64,000 bases of DNA from contig CAJTMX010000002.1 of NCBI GenBank assembly GCA_910577235.1, positions 62,001 through 126,000 on the forward strand. Direction: 5' to 3'. Under the pieces are notes generated by a model. That model did not search any database, had not been told where the DNA came from, and saw only the letters and a list, made by a program, of their open reading frames with translations. A program made the translations under genes and the position numbers. Below are positions 8,687 through 17,796 of the stretch, piece by piece. The first letter of the stretch is position 1; each line of letters starts with the position of its first letter. Source of the DNA: an uncultured Acetatifactor sp. (GTDB taxonomy: Bacteria > Bacillota > Clostridia > Lachnospirales > Lachnospiraceae).

Positions 8687-10429
8687 ATGGCTAGAGATAA
8701 TGACAGAGAAAACCTGACGGAGATGGAACAGATACACAGAGGACTGGAGGCATTTCTGGAAAAAGAGGTTTATGAGGAATACGGGGACGGACCTGATGCT
8801 GGGCCGGAGATATACGGACCTGATGCGGATCGGGACGGATATGAGTATGGAGACGAAGTGTACGGGGATGGAGAATATGGGAATGAGGTGTATGGGGATG
8901 GAGAATATGGGAACGAGGTGTATGGGGATGGAGAATATGGGAACGAGGTGTATGGGGATGGAGAATATGGGAACGAGGTATATGGGAACGAAGAATATGA
9001 GGACCAAGAGTATGGGAATGGTGAATATGAGGACGAGGTATATGAGGGCGATGAATATGAAGACGAGGAGCCGGTGAGAGGAGCCATGGGAAGGCAGGGT
9101 ATGCTCCAAGCCGAGGGTGGCGGAAAAGTCCGGAACGCGCAGATGCAAAGCGGCGGAAAAGGCCGGAACGTGCAGAAGCAGAGCGGAGGAAAAGGCCGGA
9201 ACGCGCAGAAGCAGAGCGGAGGAAAAGGCCGGAACGCACAGACACAGAGCGGAGGAAAAGGCCGGAACGCACAGACACAGAGCGGAGGAAAAGGCCGGAA
9301 TGCGCAGACACAGAGCGGCGGAAAAGGCCGGAATGCGCAGACGCAGAGCGGCGAAAAAGGCCGGGGTGTGCAGTCTCAGGCTGGCGGGAAGGGCCGGGGA
9401 ACGCAGTCACGGGCCAGCGGCAAGAACCGAACCCCCATGAGTCCGGGAAACGGCCGTGAACAACCCGCCAAAAAGAAAAAGCATAAGATCCTCCGGCGTT
9501 TTCTGACCGTGGTTCTGGTGCTTTTGTTGGCGGTGACAGCGCTGTGGTATGTATCGGTGTCCTATCTGTACAACAAGGTGGAGTACACCCCCACGGATAT
9601 TCTGGCAGACGAGCCGATGAAGGAGGAGGGTGTCACCAACATCCTGCTGATCGGAAACGATTCCCGTGAGAACGGGGGAGACGGGCGTTCCGACGCCATG
9701 ATCCTGGTCTCTATCAGCAACCGGACTCAGACCATCTATCTGACTTCCCTGCTGCGGGATATCTATGTGGAGATTCCGGGGCATGAGAGTAACAGGCTGA
9801 ATGCGGCCTATGCCTTTGGCGGTCCGGAGCTGCTCCTGGAGACGATCAAGCAGAATTTTGACATTGAGGTAAACCGGTATGTACAGGTAAATTTCCAGGC
9901 GTTCGCCAATCTGATAGACGCGGTGGGCGGCGTGGAGCTGGAACTGACCAATGAAGAGGTTAAGCTGGTCAACGCCTATCTGAATGAATACAACATGCTG
10001 GAGAACCGTCCTATGAACACGGATTACCTGCCGGAGGATGCCAGCGGTTTGCTGCATTTAAACGGCCCCCAGGCTCTGGCTTACAGCCGCAACCGGTATA
10101 TCGGCAGCGACTTCGGCCGTACCCAGCGCCAGCGCAAGATCCTGGAGGCGGTGTTTCATCAGCTGCCCTCCTCTGTGCTGACCAATCTGAACGAATTGAT
10201 CGACGGCATACTGCCCAATCTGACCACCAATATCAGCAGATCAGAGTGCTATCTTCTGAGTATGGACGCGCCCAAGCTGCTGACTTATGAGCTGGTGCAG
10301 GCCAGTATCCCTATTGAGGGCAGTTATCAGAATGCGACGATCCGGAAAATGTCGGTGCTGCAGGTGGATTTTGAGAAAAACAAGGAGTTTATCCGTACCA
10401 AGATCTACGGGGAAGACGGGAAACAATAA
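8687..10429 (+). CDS. LytR-CpsA-Psr (LCP) family protein with acidic and basic repeat arms
   Basis: LCP proteins attach glycopolymers such as teichoic acids or capsule to peptidoglycan at the outer membrane face. This 580-residue protein has four parts. An acidic repeat region spans residues 58-128 (YGDGEYGNEV type, 10-residue unit). A basic Gln/Ser/Gly/Lys region spans about 144-245 (QSGGKGRNAQT, 11-residue unit). One transmembrane helix is near 268-295. The extracellular LCP domain runs from about 305 (NILLIGNDSREN, RSDAMILVSI, SLLRDIYVEIPG, ALAYSRNRYIGSDFGRTQRQ, which carry the Asp and Arg of the lipid phosphate site). The repeat arms would be cytosolic. The start at 8687 has AGGGAGCGG upstream; the longer frame from 8603 lacks one. 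Confidence 0.9.
   Translation: MARDNDRENLTEMEQIHRGLEAFLEKEVYEEYGDGPDAGPEIYGPDADRDGYEYGDEVYGDGEYGNEVYGDGEYGNEVYGDGEYGNEVYGDGEYGNEVYGNEEYEDQEYGNGEYEDEVYEGDEYEDEEPVRGAMGRQGMLQAEGGGKVRNAQMQSGGKGRNVQKQSGGKGRNAQKQSGGKGRNAQTQSGGKGRNAQTQSGGKGRNAQTQSGGKGRNAQTQSGEKGRGVQSQAGGKGRGTQSRASGKNRTPMSPGNGREQPAKKKKHKILRRFLTVVLVLLLAVTALWYVSVSYLYNKVEYTPTDILADEPMKEEGVTNILLIGNDSRENGGDGRSDAMILVSISNRTQTIYLTSLLRDIYVEIPGHESNRLNAAYAFGGPELLLETIKQNFDIEVNRYVQVNFQAFANLIDAVGGVELELTNEEVKLVNAYLNEYNMLENRPMNTDYLPEDASGLLHLNGPQALAYSRNRYIGSDFGRTQRQRKILEAVFHQLPSSVLTNLNELIDGILPNLTTNISRSECYLLSMDAPKLLTYELVQASIPIEGSYQNATIRKMSVLQVDFEKNKEFIRTKIYGEDGKQ
8858..8977 (+). repeat. Coding minisatellite, 30-base unit x4 (acidic)
   Basis: Four in-frame 30-base units begin at 8858, 8888, 8918 and 8948. 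Units 2-4 are identical and unit 1 differs at two bases; degenerate copies continue to about 9067. The unit encodes VYGDGEYGNE. The length is a multiple of three, so copy change keeps the LCP frame. Confidence 0.95.
9117..9420 (+). repeat. Coding minisatellite, 33-base unit, about 9 copies (basic)
   Basis: Nine to ten in-frame 33-base units encode QSGGKGRNAQT-like peptides inside the LCP gene. The central copies are nearly identical and the outer ones drift (QSGEKGRGVQS, QAGGKGRGTQS). Confidence 0.93.
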
Positions 10430-10536
10430 ACGGTTTATGTCCCTGCGGCACGCTAAGCAATGCCGGCGTATCCAAGTGTCAGAAATATTTTCACGGCTCT
10501 GCGGGCAGACAGGGAATATACAAATTGGGAGGAACG

Positions 10537-11691
10537 ATGAAGGGAACGATCATAGATTATCTAAAAGAATACGCGGAGGTGAGCCTCACGGACGAGCCGA
10601 TGAGTGATGTGGACAGTCTGGTGCTGTGTCAGTTTTCCTATCTGAAATTTGACGGATTGGTACCGTCGGTGATGGAGAATGCCCATTCGGTGTCCCTGCA
10701 GCAGCTCTACGAGCATCCCGACTATGAGAAACTCTACGGGGACGAGCGCTATGAGAAGGAGAACCGGGCTCTGTTTGAGGCCATGCGGCGATGCGCGCGT
10801 TTCCGCAATATGAAACTAAACTGCTATATCAATATCATTGAAAATCAGGCGGATTTTGAGACGCAGTTTTCCGCCGTGACCTTCCTGCTGGAGGACGGCA
10901 CCATGTATGTGGCTTATCGGGGCACGGACGAGACGATCGTGGGCTGGAAAGAGGATTTCAATATGGCTTTCCTCTCGCCGGTGCCGGGCCAGGAGTTTGC
11001 CATAAAATATCTGAACATGGTCACAGAGCGGCTGCCGAGGGATTTCTATATAGGCGGCCATTCCAAAGGAGGGAATCTGGCGGTCTACGCAGCCATGAAC
11101 TGTGATCCATCTGTGCAGGAGAGGATCATAAAGATCTACAGCATGGACGGGCCGGGATTCAGGCCGGAAGTGCTGGAGAGATGCGATTTTAGCCGGATTG
11201 AGGCGAAAACATGCAAAATCTTGCCTCACTCCTCTATGGTGGGTATGCTTTTTGAGAAGGACATCCGGTATCAGGTGGTGGAGAGCCGCACCTTTGGCCT
11301 GGCCCAGCACAATCCCTTTACCTGGCTGGTGCGGGACGGACACTTTGAGACGGTGTCGGATATCTATGAGACCCGGCGGTTTATGGACGATACCTTAAAT
11401 CAGTGGATACTGTCTCTGGATGAGAAAAGCCTGCGCACTTTCGTGGACACGCTGTTTCAGGTGCTGTCAGCCTCGGAATCCGACAACCTGATCGATTTTA
11501 CGGCCAATATTAAGCGCAGCCTGACGGGTGTTCTGGGAGCCATGAAGGACCTGGATGAGGACACCCAGAAGGCGCTGCGGCAGACTGTGAAATCCCTGTT
11601 TGAGATCGCCGGAATGCGGGTGAAACAGGAGCTGAAGACCCTGCCTCTCAAGAGAGAGACAAAAAATAAGTCAGCAGAGCAGCCCCTCTGA
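10537..11691 (+). CDS. DUF2974/Mbeg1-like alpha/beta hydrolase
   Basis: A 384-residue lipase-like protein. The nucleophile elbow is GGHSKGGNLAV around residues 172-182 (Ser in G-H-S-K-G). It is preceded by VAYRGTDETIVGWKEDFNM, the pattern typical of this family, which is common in Clostridia and lactobacilli. No signal peptide is seen, so it is probably cytosolic or membrane associated. Its substrate is not established. The start at 10537 follows GGGAGGA by 3-4 bases. It sits 107 bases after the LCP gene. The 3' end overlaps the convergent amidotransferase gene by 44 bases. Confidence 0.8.
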   Translation: MKGTIIDYLKEYAEVSLTDEPMSDVDSLVLCQFSYLKFDGLVPSVMENAHSVSLQQLYEHPDYEKLYGDERYEKENRALFEAMRRCARFRNMKLNCYINIIENQADFETQFSAVTFLLEDGTMYVAYRGTDETIVGWKEDFNMAFLSPVPGQEFAIKYLNMVTERLPRDFYIGGHSKGGNLAVYAAMNCDPSVQERIIKIYSMDGPGFRPEVLERCDFSRIEAKTCKILPHSSMVGMLFEKDIRYQVVESRTFGLAQHNPFTWLVRDGHFETVSDIYETRRFMDDTLNQWILSLDEKSLRTFVDTLFQVLSASESDNLIDFTANIKRSLTGVLGAMKDLDEDTQKALRQTVKSLFEIAGMRVKQELKTLPLKRETKNKSAEQPL

Positions 11692-12280
11692 TCTCGGTCT
11701 TGGCAGGGTCCAGGCGTTCAGGATGCCACTGGACGCCGATGACGGGCAGACATTCATGGCAGACGGCTTCTATGCATCCGTCCAGCGGGCAGCGGGACAC
11801 GGCGCACAGCCCTTTTCCCAGCTTGCCCAGCCCCTGATGATGGGCGCTGTTCACAGTCATGGTATCTCCGTACAGGCGGTGCAAAAAACTGCCCGTGACA
11901 TTGTATACCCCGTGATACTGATCCGCGCCCAGATAGCGGTGGCAGTCGGCAGTAGGCAGGTCCTGGATGATGTTGCCGCCCAGTCCCACATTGATGATCT
12001 GCATACCCTTGCATATGCCCAGTACGGGCAGACGGCTCTGTAAGCAGTATTCCAGCGCCTGTAACTGCAGGATATCCAGCTCTGTGTCTATGGAGCGGGA
12101 ACCCCTGTCCCGCTCGCCGAAAAAGGCGGGGGTAATATCGCCGCCGCCGGGAAAAAGCATAGCTTCGCAGGTGGACAGATCGCTGATGGACAGGCTGGTA
12201 AGGGATGAAACCCCGTGCCGCTCCAAAAACGCCTCATAATTGCCGGTGTCTTTTTTTCTTCCTACGATTCCGATCTTCAT
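11648..12280 (-). CDS. Class I glutamine amidotransferase, gamma-glutamyl-GABA hydrolase type (PuuD-like)
   Basis: A 210-residue peptidase C26-type enzyme. The nucleophile is Cys90 in LGICKGMQ, and the His186/Glu188 pair lies in VQWHPE. The FPGGGDITP segment near residue 43 is the usual oxyanion-side loop. The family hydrolyses gamma-glutamyl amides such as gamma-glutamyl-GABA; the exact substrate is unproven. The start at 12280 reads MKIGIVGRKKD; a longer frame begins at 12316. The last 44 bases overlap the convergent hydrolase gene. Confidence 0.82.
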   Translation of the reverse strand: MKIGIVGRKKDTGNYEAFLERHGVSSLTSLSISDLSTCEAMLFPGGGDITPAFFGERDRGSRSIDTELDILQLQALEYCLQSRLPVLGICKGMQIINVGLGGNIIQDLPTADCHRYLGADQYHGVYNVTGSFLHRLYGDTMTVNSAHHQGLGKLGKGLCAVSRCPLDGCIEAVCHECLPVIGVQWHPERLDPAKTEIRGAALLTYFLSLS

Positions 12281-12613
12281 TTTTCCATTCCCGCCTTTCG
12301 CATTTTGACCAAGCATGTCTCTTCCCTTTTCAGAGGGCTTCTAACACCATATGATAAAACTTAATTTTTTATGAATTGATTCCCAAAAACGGCAAAAAAT
12401 GGTACACTAATACAAATTGGTCTTTTGCGTAACTCTGTGACTGTGCAGTGGCGCTGCGCATAGTGTATATTCAGACGCGGACATGCTCCCGTTACGTTTT
12501 CTGCCGCAATTTTTTGCGCGCAGTCTGCCTGTGGAATATTCAGTCCGCACAGTTGGGTATTGCTAAAGACAGACAGCGGTCAAAGGGTATCTTATCAAAG
12601 AAGGGAAAACAAT
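12281..12613. other. Intergenic region upstream of GH95 operon
   Basis: This 333-base gap lies between the divergent amidotransferase and GH95 genes. It has an AT-rich core near 12355-12415 with a TACACT hexamer at 12403-12408, a possible -10, but no -35 at correct spacing. I see no gene, repeat or clear operator. Confidence 0.4.
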
Positions 12614-15037
12614 ATGAGCAGATTATGGTATGAGACTCCCGCCAAGGAGTGGGAGGAGGCGCTGCCTCTGGGTAACGGGCGGCTGGGGGCCATGGTGTAC
12701 GGAGGCACCGCGCATGAACATATCCAGGTCAATGAGGAGAGTATCTGGTACGGCGGGCCGGTGGACCGGAACAACCCGGATATGCGAAAGGAACTGCCTG
12801 AGATCAGACGGCTTTTGTTCGCGGGTGAGATCGCCAAAGCGGAGAAACTTATGTGGCTTGCCATGTCCGGCTGCCCCAACGGACAGCACCCCTATCAGAC
12901 GTTGGGAGATATCCAGATCGGTTTTGACGGCATAGGGGAGGTGACGGATTACCGGCGGGAGCTGGATCTGGAGAAGGCTCTGTGCAAAATCGGCTTTACC
13001 GCAGGGGAAACCCGCTATGAGCGGGAATATTTTATCTCTTATCCGGCAGACTGTATGGTGATGCGGTTTAACGCGGATAAACCCGGAAAGATCAGTTTCT
13101 GGGCGGGACTGGAGCGGGAGCGCTTTTTTGACGGCGTGAGACAGGAGGGTACGGGAGAGATCTGCCTGTATGGCAATCTGGGACGGGGCGGCAGCGAGTT
13201 TGCCATGATGCTGCGGGTCAGGATAATGGGCGGAAATATGCGGCTGGTGGGGGAGCGCATCCTGGTGGAGGGAGCGGACGAGGCAGAGCTGTATTTCAGC
13301 GGGGATACCACCTGGCATTACGGCCCGGAGGAAAAGGAGGCGGCGGTGGCCGCCTGGCTGGAAAAGGCCGATAAAGAGCCGGAGAGCTGGATGAACGCCG
13401 AGGGAATGTGCTCCTATGAGCGCCGGGAGATACAGATGCAGAGGGGATTGCAGCAGATGCTGAGCCACCGGCTGCGCCAAAGACTGGACCGGGCCTGCGG
13501 CGGCAAGCTGGATTATGAGGACCTGGTGGCGGAGCATGTGGCGGATTACCGGGAACTGTTTGACCGCGCGAACCTGGAGATCGATTGGGATCACCGGGCG
13601 GAGCGGCAACCTACTGATAAGAGAGTGGAACTGGCGGCTCAGGGGTCTGTGGATCTGGGGCTGGCACCCCTGTATTTTGACTATGGGCGGTATCTGCTCA
13701 TCGCCTGCAGCCGTCCGGGCGGTCTGCCCGCCACTTTGCAGGGGCTGTGGAACAAGGATATGACGCCTCCCTGGGACGGCAAATTCACCGTCAATATCAA
13801 CACGGAGATGAATTATTGGCCGGCGGAAAACTGCAATCTCTCCCCCTGCCACGAGCCTTTGTTTGCCCTGATCAGGAGAATGGTTCCAAACGGGCGCAAA
13901 ACGGCCCGGGAAATGTATGGCTGCAGGGGATTTGTTTGTCATCATAACACGGATATCAACGGGGATACGGCTCCTCAGGATCTGTGGATTCCAGGCACAT
14001 ACTGGGTCATGGGAGCGGCCTGGCTGTGTACCCATCAGTGGACGCACTATCAGTATACCCGGGATGTGGAGTTTTTGAAAGAGCAGTTCCCGGTCATGTG
14101 TGAGGCGGCTCTGTTTTTCCTGGATTTTTTGGTGGAAGACGGGCCTTATCTGGTGACCTGCCCCTCCGTGTCGCCGGAGAATACCTATATCCTGCCCGGC
14201 GGGGAGAAGGGAGCAAACGGTATCGGCGTGACCATGGACAACCAGATCCTGCGGGATCTGTTCGGACAATGTCTGGAGGCGTACCGGGTACTCACGGAGA
14301 GCGGAAACTGTGACGAGTCTGTGGGGCAGATGCTTAAGGAGGCGGAGATCGCCGATCTGCCCGGGTTTATCCGGCAGATTGAGGCGGTCAGGCAGCGTCT
14401 GATCCCCACCCGGATCAGTGAGCGGGGCACGATCCTGGAGTGGCGGGAAGATTATGAGGAGTGGGAGCCGGGACACCGGCATATCTCTCATCTCTACGGC
14501 CTGCACCCCTCGGAGCAGATCACCGTGGACGACACTCCCGAGCTGGCCCGGGCGGCCAGGGAAACTCTGGAGCAGCGGCTGTCCCATGGAGGCGGACATA
14601 CCGGCTGGAGCCGGGCCTGGATCATCAATCATTACGCCAGGCTGTGGGACGGCAACACCGCTTACCGGCATATTGAGCAGCTATTGGGCAATTCCACCTA
14701 TCCCAATCTGTTTGACCGGCATCCGCCTTTTCAGATAGACGGTAACTTTGGCGCTGCCGCGGCAATGGCGGAGATGTTGGTGCAGAGTAACAGCAGACGG
14801 GTGGTATTGTTGCCGGCCCTGCCGGATGTCTGGAAAAACGGCAGAGTGCGGGGACTTCGGATACAGGGCAACGCGTTTATAGATATTTCCTGGCAGGAGG
14901 GTGTGTTACAGCACTGCCGGGTCCATGCGGACAGCAAACTGTCCACATATATCCGGTATGGGGAGAACATCCGCCCTCTGCGTTTAGAGGCCGGTGAGAG
15001 CGCCGTATTTACCGCGGCGGATTTTGGGAAAGAATGA
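12614..15037 (+). CDS. Glycoside hydrolase family 95 (alpha-L-fucosidase type)
   Basis: An 807-residue enzyme of the GH95 family, which removes terminal alpha-1,2-L-fucose (some members act on L-galactose). The N-terminal domain has EEALPLGNGRLGAMVYGG. Catalytic-site landmarks match the family: NINTEMNYWPAENCNL (activating Asn pair near 394-396), the acid Glu near 522 in SVSPENTY, and QIDGNFGAAAAMAEML with Asp near 709. HVSHLYGLHPSEQI-like text is also typical. There is no signal peptide, so it acts inside the cell on imported oligosaccharides. The stop overlaps the next start (ATGA), so the following two genes are translationally coupled. Confidence 0.9.
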   Translation: MSRLWYETPAKEWEEALPLGNGRLGAMVYGGTAHEHIQVNEESIWYGGPVDRNNPDMRKELPEIRRLLFAGEIAKAEKLMWLAMSGCPNGQHPYQTLGDIQIGFDGIGEVTDYRRELDLEKALCKIGFTAGETRYEREYFISYPADCMVMRFNADKPGKISFWAGLERERFFDGVRQEGTGEICLYGNLGRGGSEFAMMLRVRIMGGNMRLVGERILVEGADEAELYFSGDTTWHYGPEEKEAAVAAWLEKADKEPESWMNAEGMCSYERREIQMQRGLQQMLSHRLRQRLDRACGGKLDYEDLVAEHVADYRELFDRANLEIDWDHRAERQPTDKRVELAAQGSVDLGLAPLYFDYGRYLLIACSRPGGLPATLQGLWNKDMTPPWDGKFTVNINTEMNYWPAENCNLSPCHEPLFALIRRMVPNGRKTAREMYGCRGFVCHHNTDINGDTAPQDLWIPGTYWVMGAAWLCTHQWTHYQYTRDVEFLKEQFPVMCEAALFFLDFLVEDGPYLVTCPSVSPENTYILPGGEKGANGIGVTMDNQILRDLFGQCLEAYRVLTESGNCDESVGQMLKEAEIADLPGFIRQIEAVRQRLIPTRISERGTILEWREDYEEWEPGHRHISHLYGLHPSEQITVDDTPELARAARETLEQRLSHGGGHTGWSRAWIINHYARLWDGNTAYRHIEQLLGNSTYPNLFDRHPPFQIDGNFGAAAAMAEMLVQSNSRRVVLLPALPDVWKNGRVRGLRIQGNAFIDISWQEGVLQHCRVHADSKLSTYIRYGENIRPLRLEAGESAVFTAADFGKE

Positions 15038-17796
15038 GCGAGAGGACTTCTATGAAGACAGCACGGTACATCAGGGAAAAATGGATAAAGTCAGAGGGAG
15101 GCTTTCGCAAAAAATTGCAGGTAAACGGTGGATTGCTGGCCGCGTGGGCCATTCCCACCTTGGTCATGCTGTTTATTTTTTTCCTGAAATCCGTCTACCC
15201 TTTCGGAAACCGGAGCTTTTTGTATATGGATATGTACCACCAGTATATGCCCTTTTTCAGCGAGCTCTATGATAAGGTCCGGGAGGGGAGCAGTCTTGGG
15301 TATTCATGGAATGTGGGGATCGGATCGAATTTTCTGGCGCTCTATGTATATTATCTGGCCTGTCCCCTGCACTTTTTGGGGGTCTTGCTGCCCAAGGCCC
15401 ATATCATGGAGTTTTTGAGTTATCTGGTTGTGTGCAAAGTGGGATTCTGCGGGCTGACATCCTGCCTGTATCTGCAGCGCCGGTTTGGTACACGCTCCGT
15501 CTCCTGCGTCCTCTTTTCCTGTTTTTATGCGCTGTCCGGTTTTATGGCGGCCTACAACTGGAATATCATGTGGCTGGACCCGGTGATCCTGCTGCCACTG
15601 ATCCTGCTGGGGCTGGAGCTTTTGGTGAAGGAGGGTCGGTGCGGGCTGTACTGCGTGGCGCTGGCTCTGTGCATCTATACCAATTTTTATCTCTCCATCA
15701 TGGTCTGCATTTTTCTGGTTTTATATTTTTTTGTGTTGCTTGTTACGGAAAGATCCAGCGTGAAAATTCTGGGGGATTTTACCCTTTTTTCCCTGCTGGC
15801 GGGAGGAATGGCGGCGGTATTGCTGGTGCCGGAGGTATGCGCCCTCTGGGCCACGGACTTTGGGCACAGCAGTTTCCCGTCGGAGGTAAAGATCTATTTC
15901 TCCGTGCTGGAGGAATTGGCAAGGCACTGTTTCTGCGTATCCGCGGAGAGGGGACTGGACCACTGGCCCAATATCTACTGCGGCGTGGCGGTGTTTTTGC
16001 TGGCGCCTCTGTATGCCGTGAATCCGGGCATTCCCATGAGGAAACGTTTTGCTTATCTGGCGCTGGCGGGCATTATGCTGATCTGTTTCGGCGTCAATGT
16101 ACTGGACTTTCTGTGGCATGGGTTTAACTATCCGGACTCCCTGCCGGGGCGTCAGACCTTTCTCTATATATTTCTGATACTGACCATGTGCTATGAATGC
16201 TTTGTGCATCTGCGGGATCTGGAGCCAAAACATATTTTGTACAGCTATCTGGGAACCGTGGGTTTTCTGCTGTTTGGCCAGCGGTTTGTGGAGCATGAGG
16301 ATTTTTCATGGGAAGTATGGCTGGGTACGCTGATATTTGTGACGGTATACGCCGTTCTGCTGTATTTTTATCGCACGAGGCTGGCGGACCGGATGCAGAC
16401 GGCGGCTCTTTCCGGCGTTGCCGTATCTGCACCGCATACGGCTGGGGAAGAGAGGATAGAGGGGATGGCTGACGCAGAACAGTCGAAGGAGTCGGCCGGT
16501 CTGGCGGAGGTCCCGGCCGGGATCGGGGAGAGCGGAGCAGCCTCGTCCGCGCAGATGAGAAAATGGCGGGAATGGCGCAGGTTGCTGACACTGCTGGCCC
16601 TGACAGCGGTGGTACTGGAGAGCGGTATCAATACTTATGACACCAGCGTGGGCACTACCAGCCGCTCCGCGTATCTGGGGCAGTTGGATAACTATGAAGA
16701 ATTGTATGAATTGGCATTGCGGCGGGAGGCCGATCTGGGGAACGACGGTATCTTCCGCATGGAGAAATTTGCCCGAACCACCAAAAATGACGGTACTCTG
16801 GCCGGATATCCTACCGCCTCCGTGTTCTCCTCCACGATGAATTCCACTGTGGCGGATCTGTATGAGCGGCTGGGTATGCGTCACAGCAAGGTATATTACG
16901 CTTACGACGGCGCTACGGCCTTTCTGTCGGCGCTGTTGAATGTGAACTATCTTTACGGGGATAACGCCGAGGAAGAAGAGAAAGAGGAGGAACGGAAGGT
17001 TCAGAGCGAGGAATGCAGTCTTTATTCTCTGGTTGACGCCCGGGGCGCGGTATCGCTGTACGCCTGTGAGGCCACACTGCCCTTTGGCTATGTGGCTCCG
17101 ACGGAATATGATCTGCCGGAGGGCTATAAGGGAGAGCCGTTGAAACTGCAGAATGAGATGGTAAAGCAGTTGGGGGTAGAGGGCAGGCTGTTCCAGCAGG
17201 CACAGTGCAAGAAAAACGGAGATCAGGTGACTCTGACTGCGCAGGAAGACGGCTATTATTATATGATGCTCACCGGCTCAGGCACAAAAAAGATCGCTAT
17301 GACCGGAGCGCTGGAGCGGAAATACACGGATCTGAAGATTTATTCCGTTCTGTATGTGGGTTATCTTGAAAAAGGGGACTCGGTGACTTTTGCCAATGAC
17401 GATGAAAACGATGAGACACCGGAGTTTCAGCTGAAGGCTTGGCGTATGGACGAGGAAGTGCTGGCCGGGGCCTTAGACGTGCTGGGGGAAAGACATCTGG
17501 AAGATGTCTCCTATGACAGCGCCCATGTGAGCGGAACGCTGGAATTGGCGGAGGCCGGGCGGCTGATCCTGTCCATTCCCTATGAGAGAGGCTGGACGGT
17601 CCGGGTAAACGGAGATGCGCGGGAGCCCGCGCTGGTGGGGGAGTGCCTGATGGCGCTGGATCTGGAGCCGGGCAGCTATCATATTGAACTGAAGTATGAA
17701 CCCTATGGACTGAGGCAGGGTATCCTGCTGAGCGCGACGAGCGTTGTGATATTTGGCGCGGTCATGTTGCTGCGTCGCAGGAAGGAGAATAGATGA
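15034..17796 (+). CDS. YfhO-family polytopic membrane protein
   Basis: A 920-residue GT-C-like membrane protein. The N-terminal half carries about a dozen hydrophobic helices with family landmarks YMDMYHQYMPFFSELYDK, then LGYSWNVGIGSNF, NWNIMWLDP and YTNFYLSIMVCIF. The C-terminal third is a soluble extracytoplasmic domain ending in one more helix and a RRRKENR tail. YfhO of Bacillus subtilis takes part in glycosylating lipoteichoic acid, so a role in surface glycopolymer decoration is likely but inferred. A Glu/Ala-rich loop near 480-510 looks like low-complexity filler. It overlaps its neighbours by 4 bases at both ends. Confidence 0.85.
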   Translation: MSERTSMKTARYIREKWIKSEGGFRKKLQVNGGLLAAWAIPTLVMLFIFFLKSVYPFGNRSFLYMDMYHQYMPFFSELYDKVREGSSLGYSWNVGIGSNFLALYVYYLACPLHFLGVLLPKAHIMEFLSYLVVCKVGFCGLTSCLYLQRRFGTRSVSCVLFSCFYALSGFMAAYNWNIMWLDPVILLPLILLGLELLVKEGRCGLYCVALALCIYTNFYLSIMVCIFLVLYFFVLLVTERSSVKILGDFTLFSLLAGGMAAVLLVPEVCALWATDFGHSSFPSEVKIYFSVLEELARHCFCVSAERGLDHWPNIYCGVAVFLLAPLYAVNPGIPMRKRFAYLALAGIMLICFGVNVLDFLWHGFNYPDSLPGRQTFLYIFLILTMCYECFVHLRDLEPKHILYSYLGTVGFLLFGQRFVEHEDFSWEVWLGTLIFVTVYAVLLYFYRTRLADRMQTAALSGVAVSAPHTAGEERIEGMADAEQSKESAGLAEVPAGIGESGAASSAQMRKWREWRRLLTLLALTAVVLESGINTYDTSVGTTSRSAYLGQLDNYEELYELALRREADLGNDGIFRMEKFARTTKNDGTLAGYPTASVFSSTMNSTVADLYERLGMRHSKVYYAYDGATAFLSALLNVNYLYGDNAEEEEKEEERKVQSEECSLYSLVDARGAVSLYACEATLPFGYVAPTEYDLPEGYKGEPLKLQNEMVKQLGVEGRLFQQAQCKKNGDQVTLTAQEDGYYYMMLTGSGTKKIAMTGALERKYTDLKIYSVLYVGYLEKGDSVTFANDDENDETPEFQLKAWRMDEEVLAGALDVLGERHLEDVSYDSAHVSGTLELAEAGRLILSIPYERGWTVRVNGDAREPALVGECLMALDLEPGSYHIELKYEPYGLRQGILLSATSVVIFGAVMLLRRRKENR

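Noticed and set aside
8858..9420. Repeat arrays resembling CRISPR or satellite DNA
   Set aside because: The units are contiguous without spacers and are in frame within the LCP gene, so they are coding minisatellites.
12376..12408. TTGATT and TACACT as a GH95 promoter
   Set aside because: The spacer is 21 bases, too long for a normal sigma-A promoter.
12623..14671. 682-codon open frame on the minus strand
   Set aside because: It is antisense to the GH95 gene, has no ribosome site, and its residue mix (His/Gln/Pro-rich) is that of a shadow frame.
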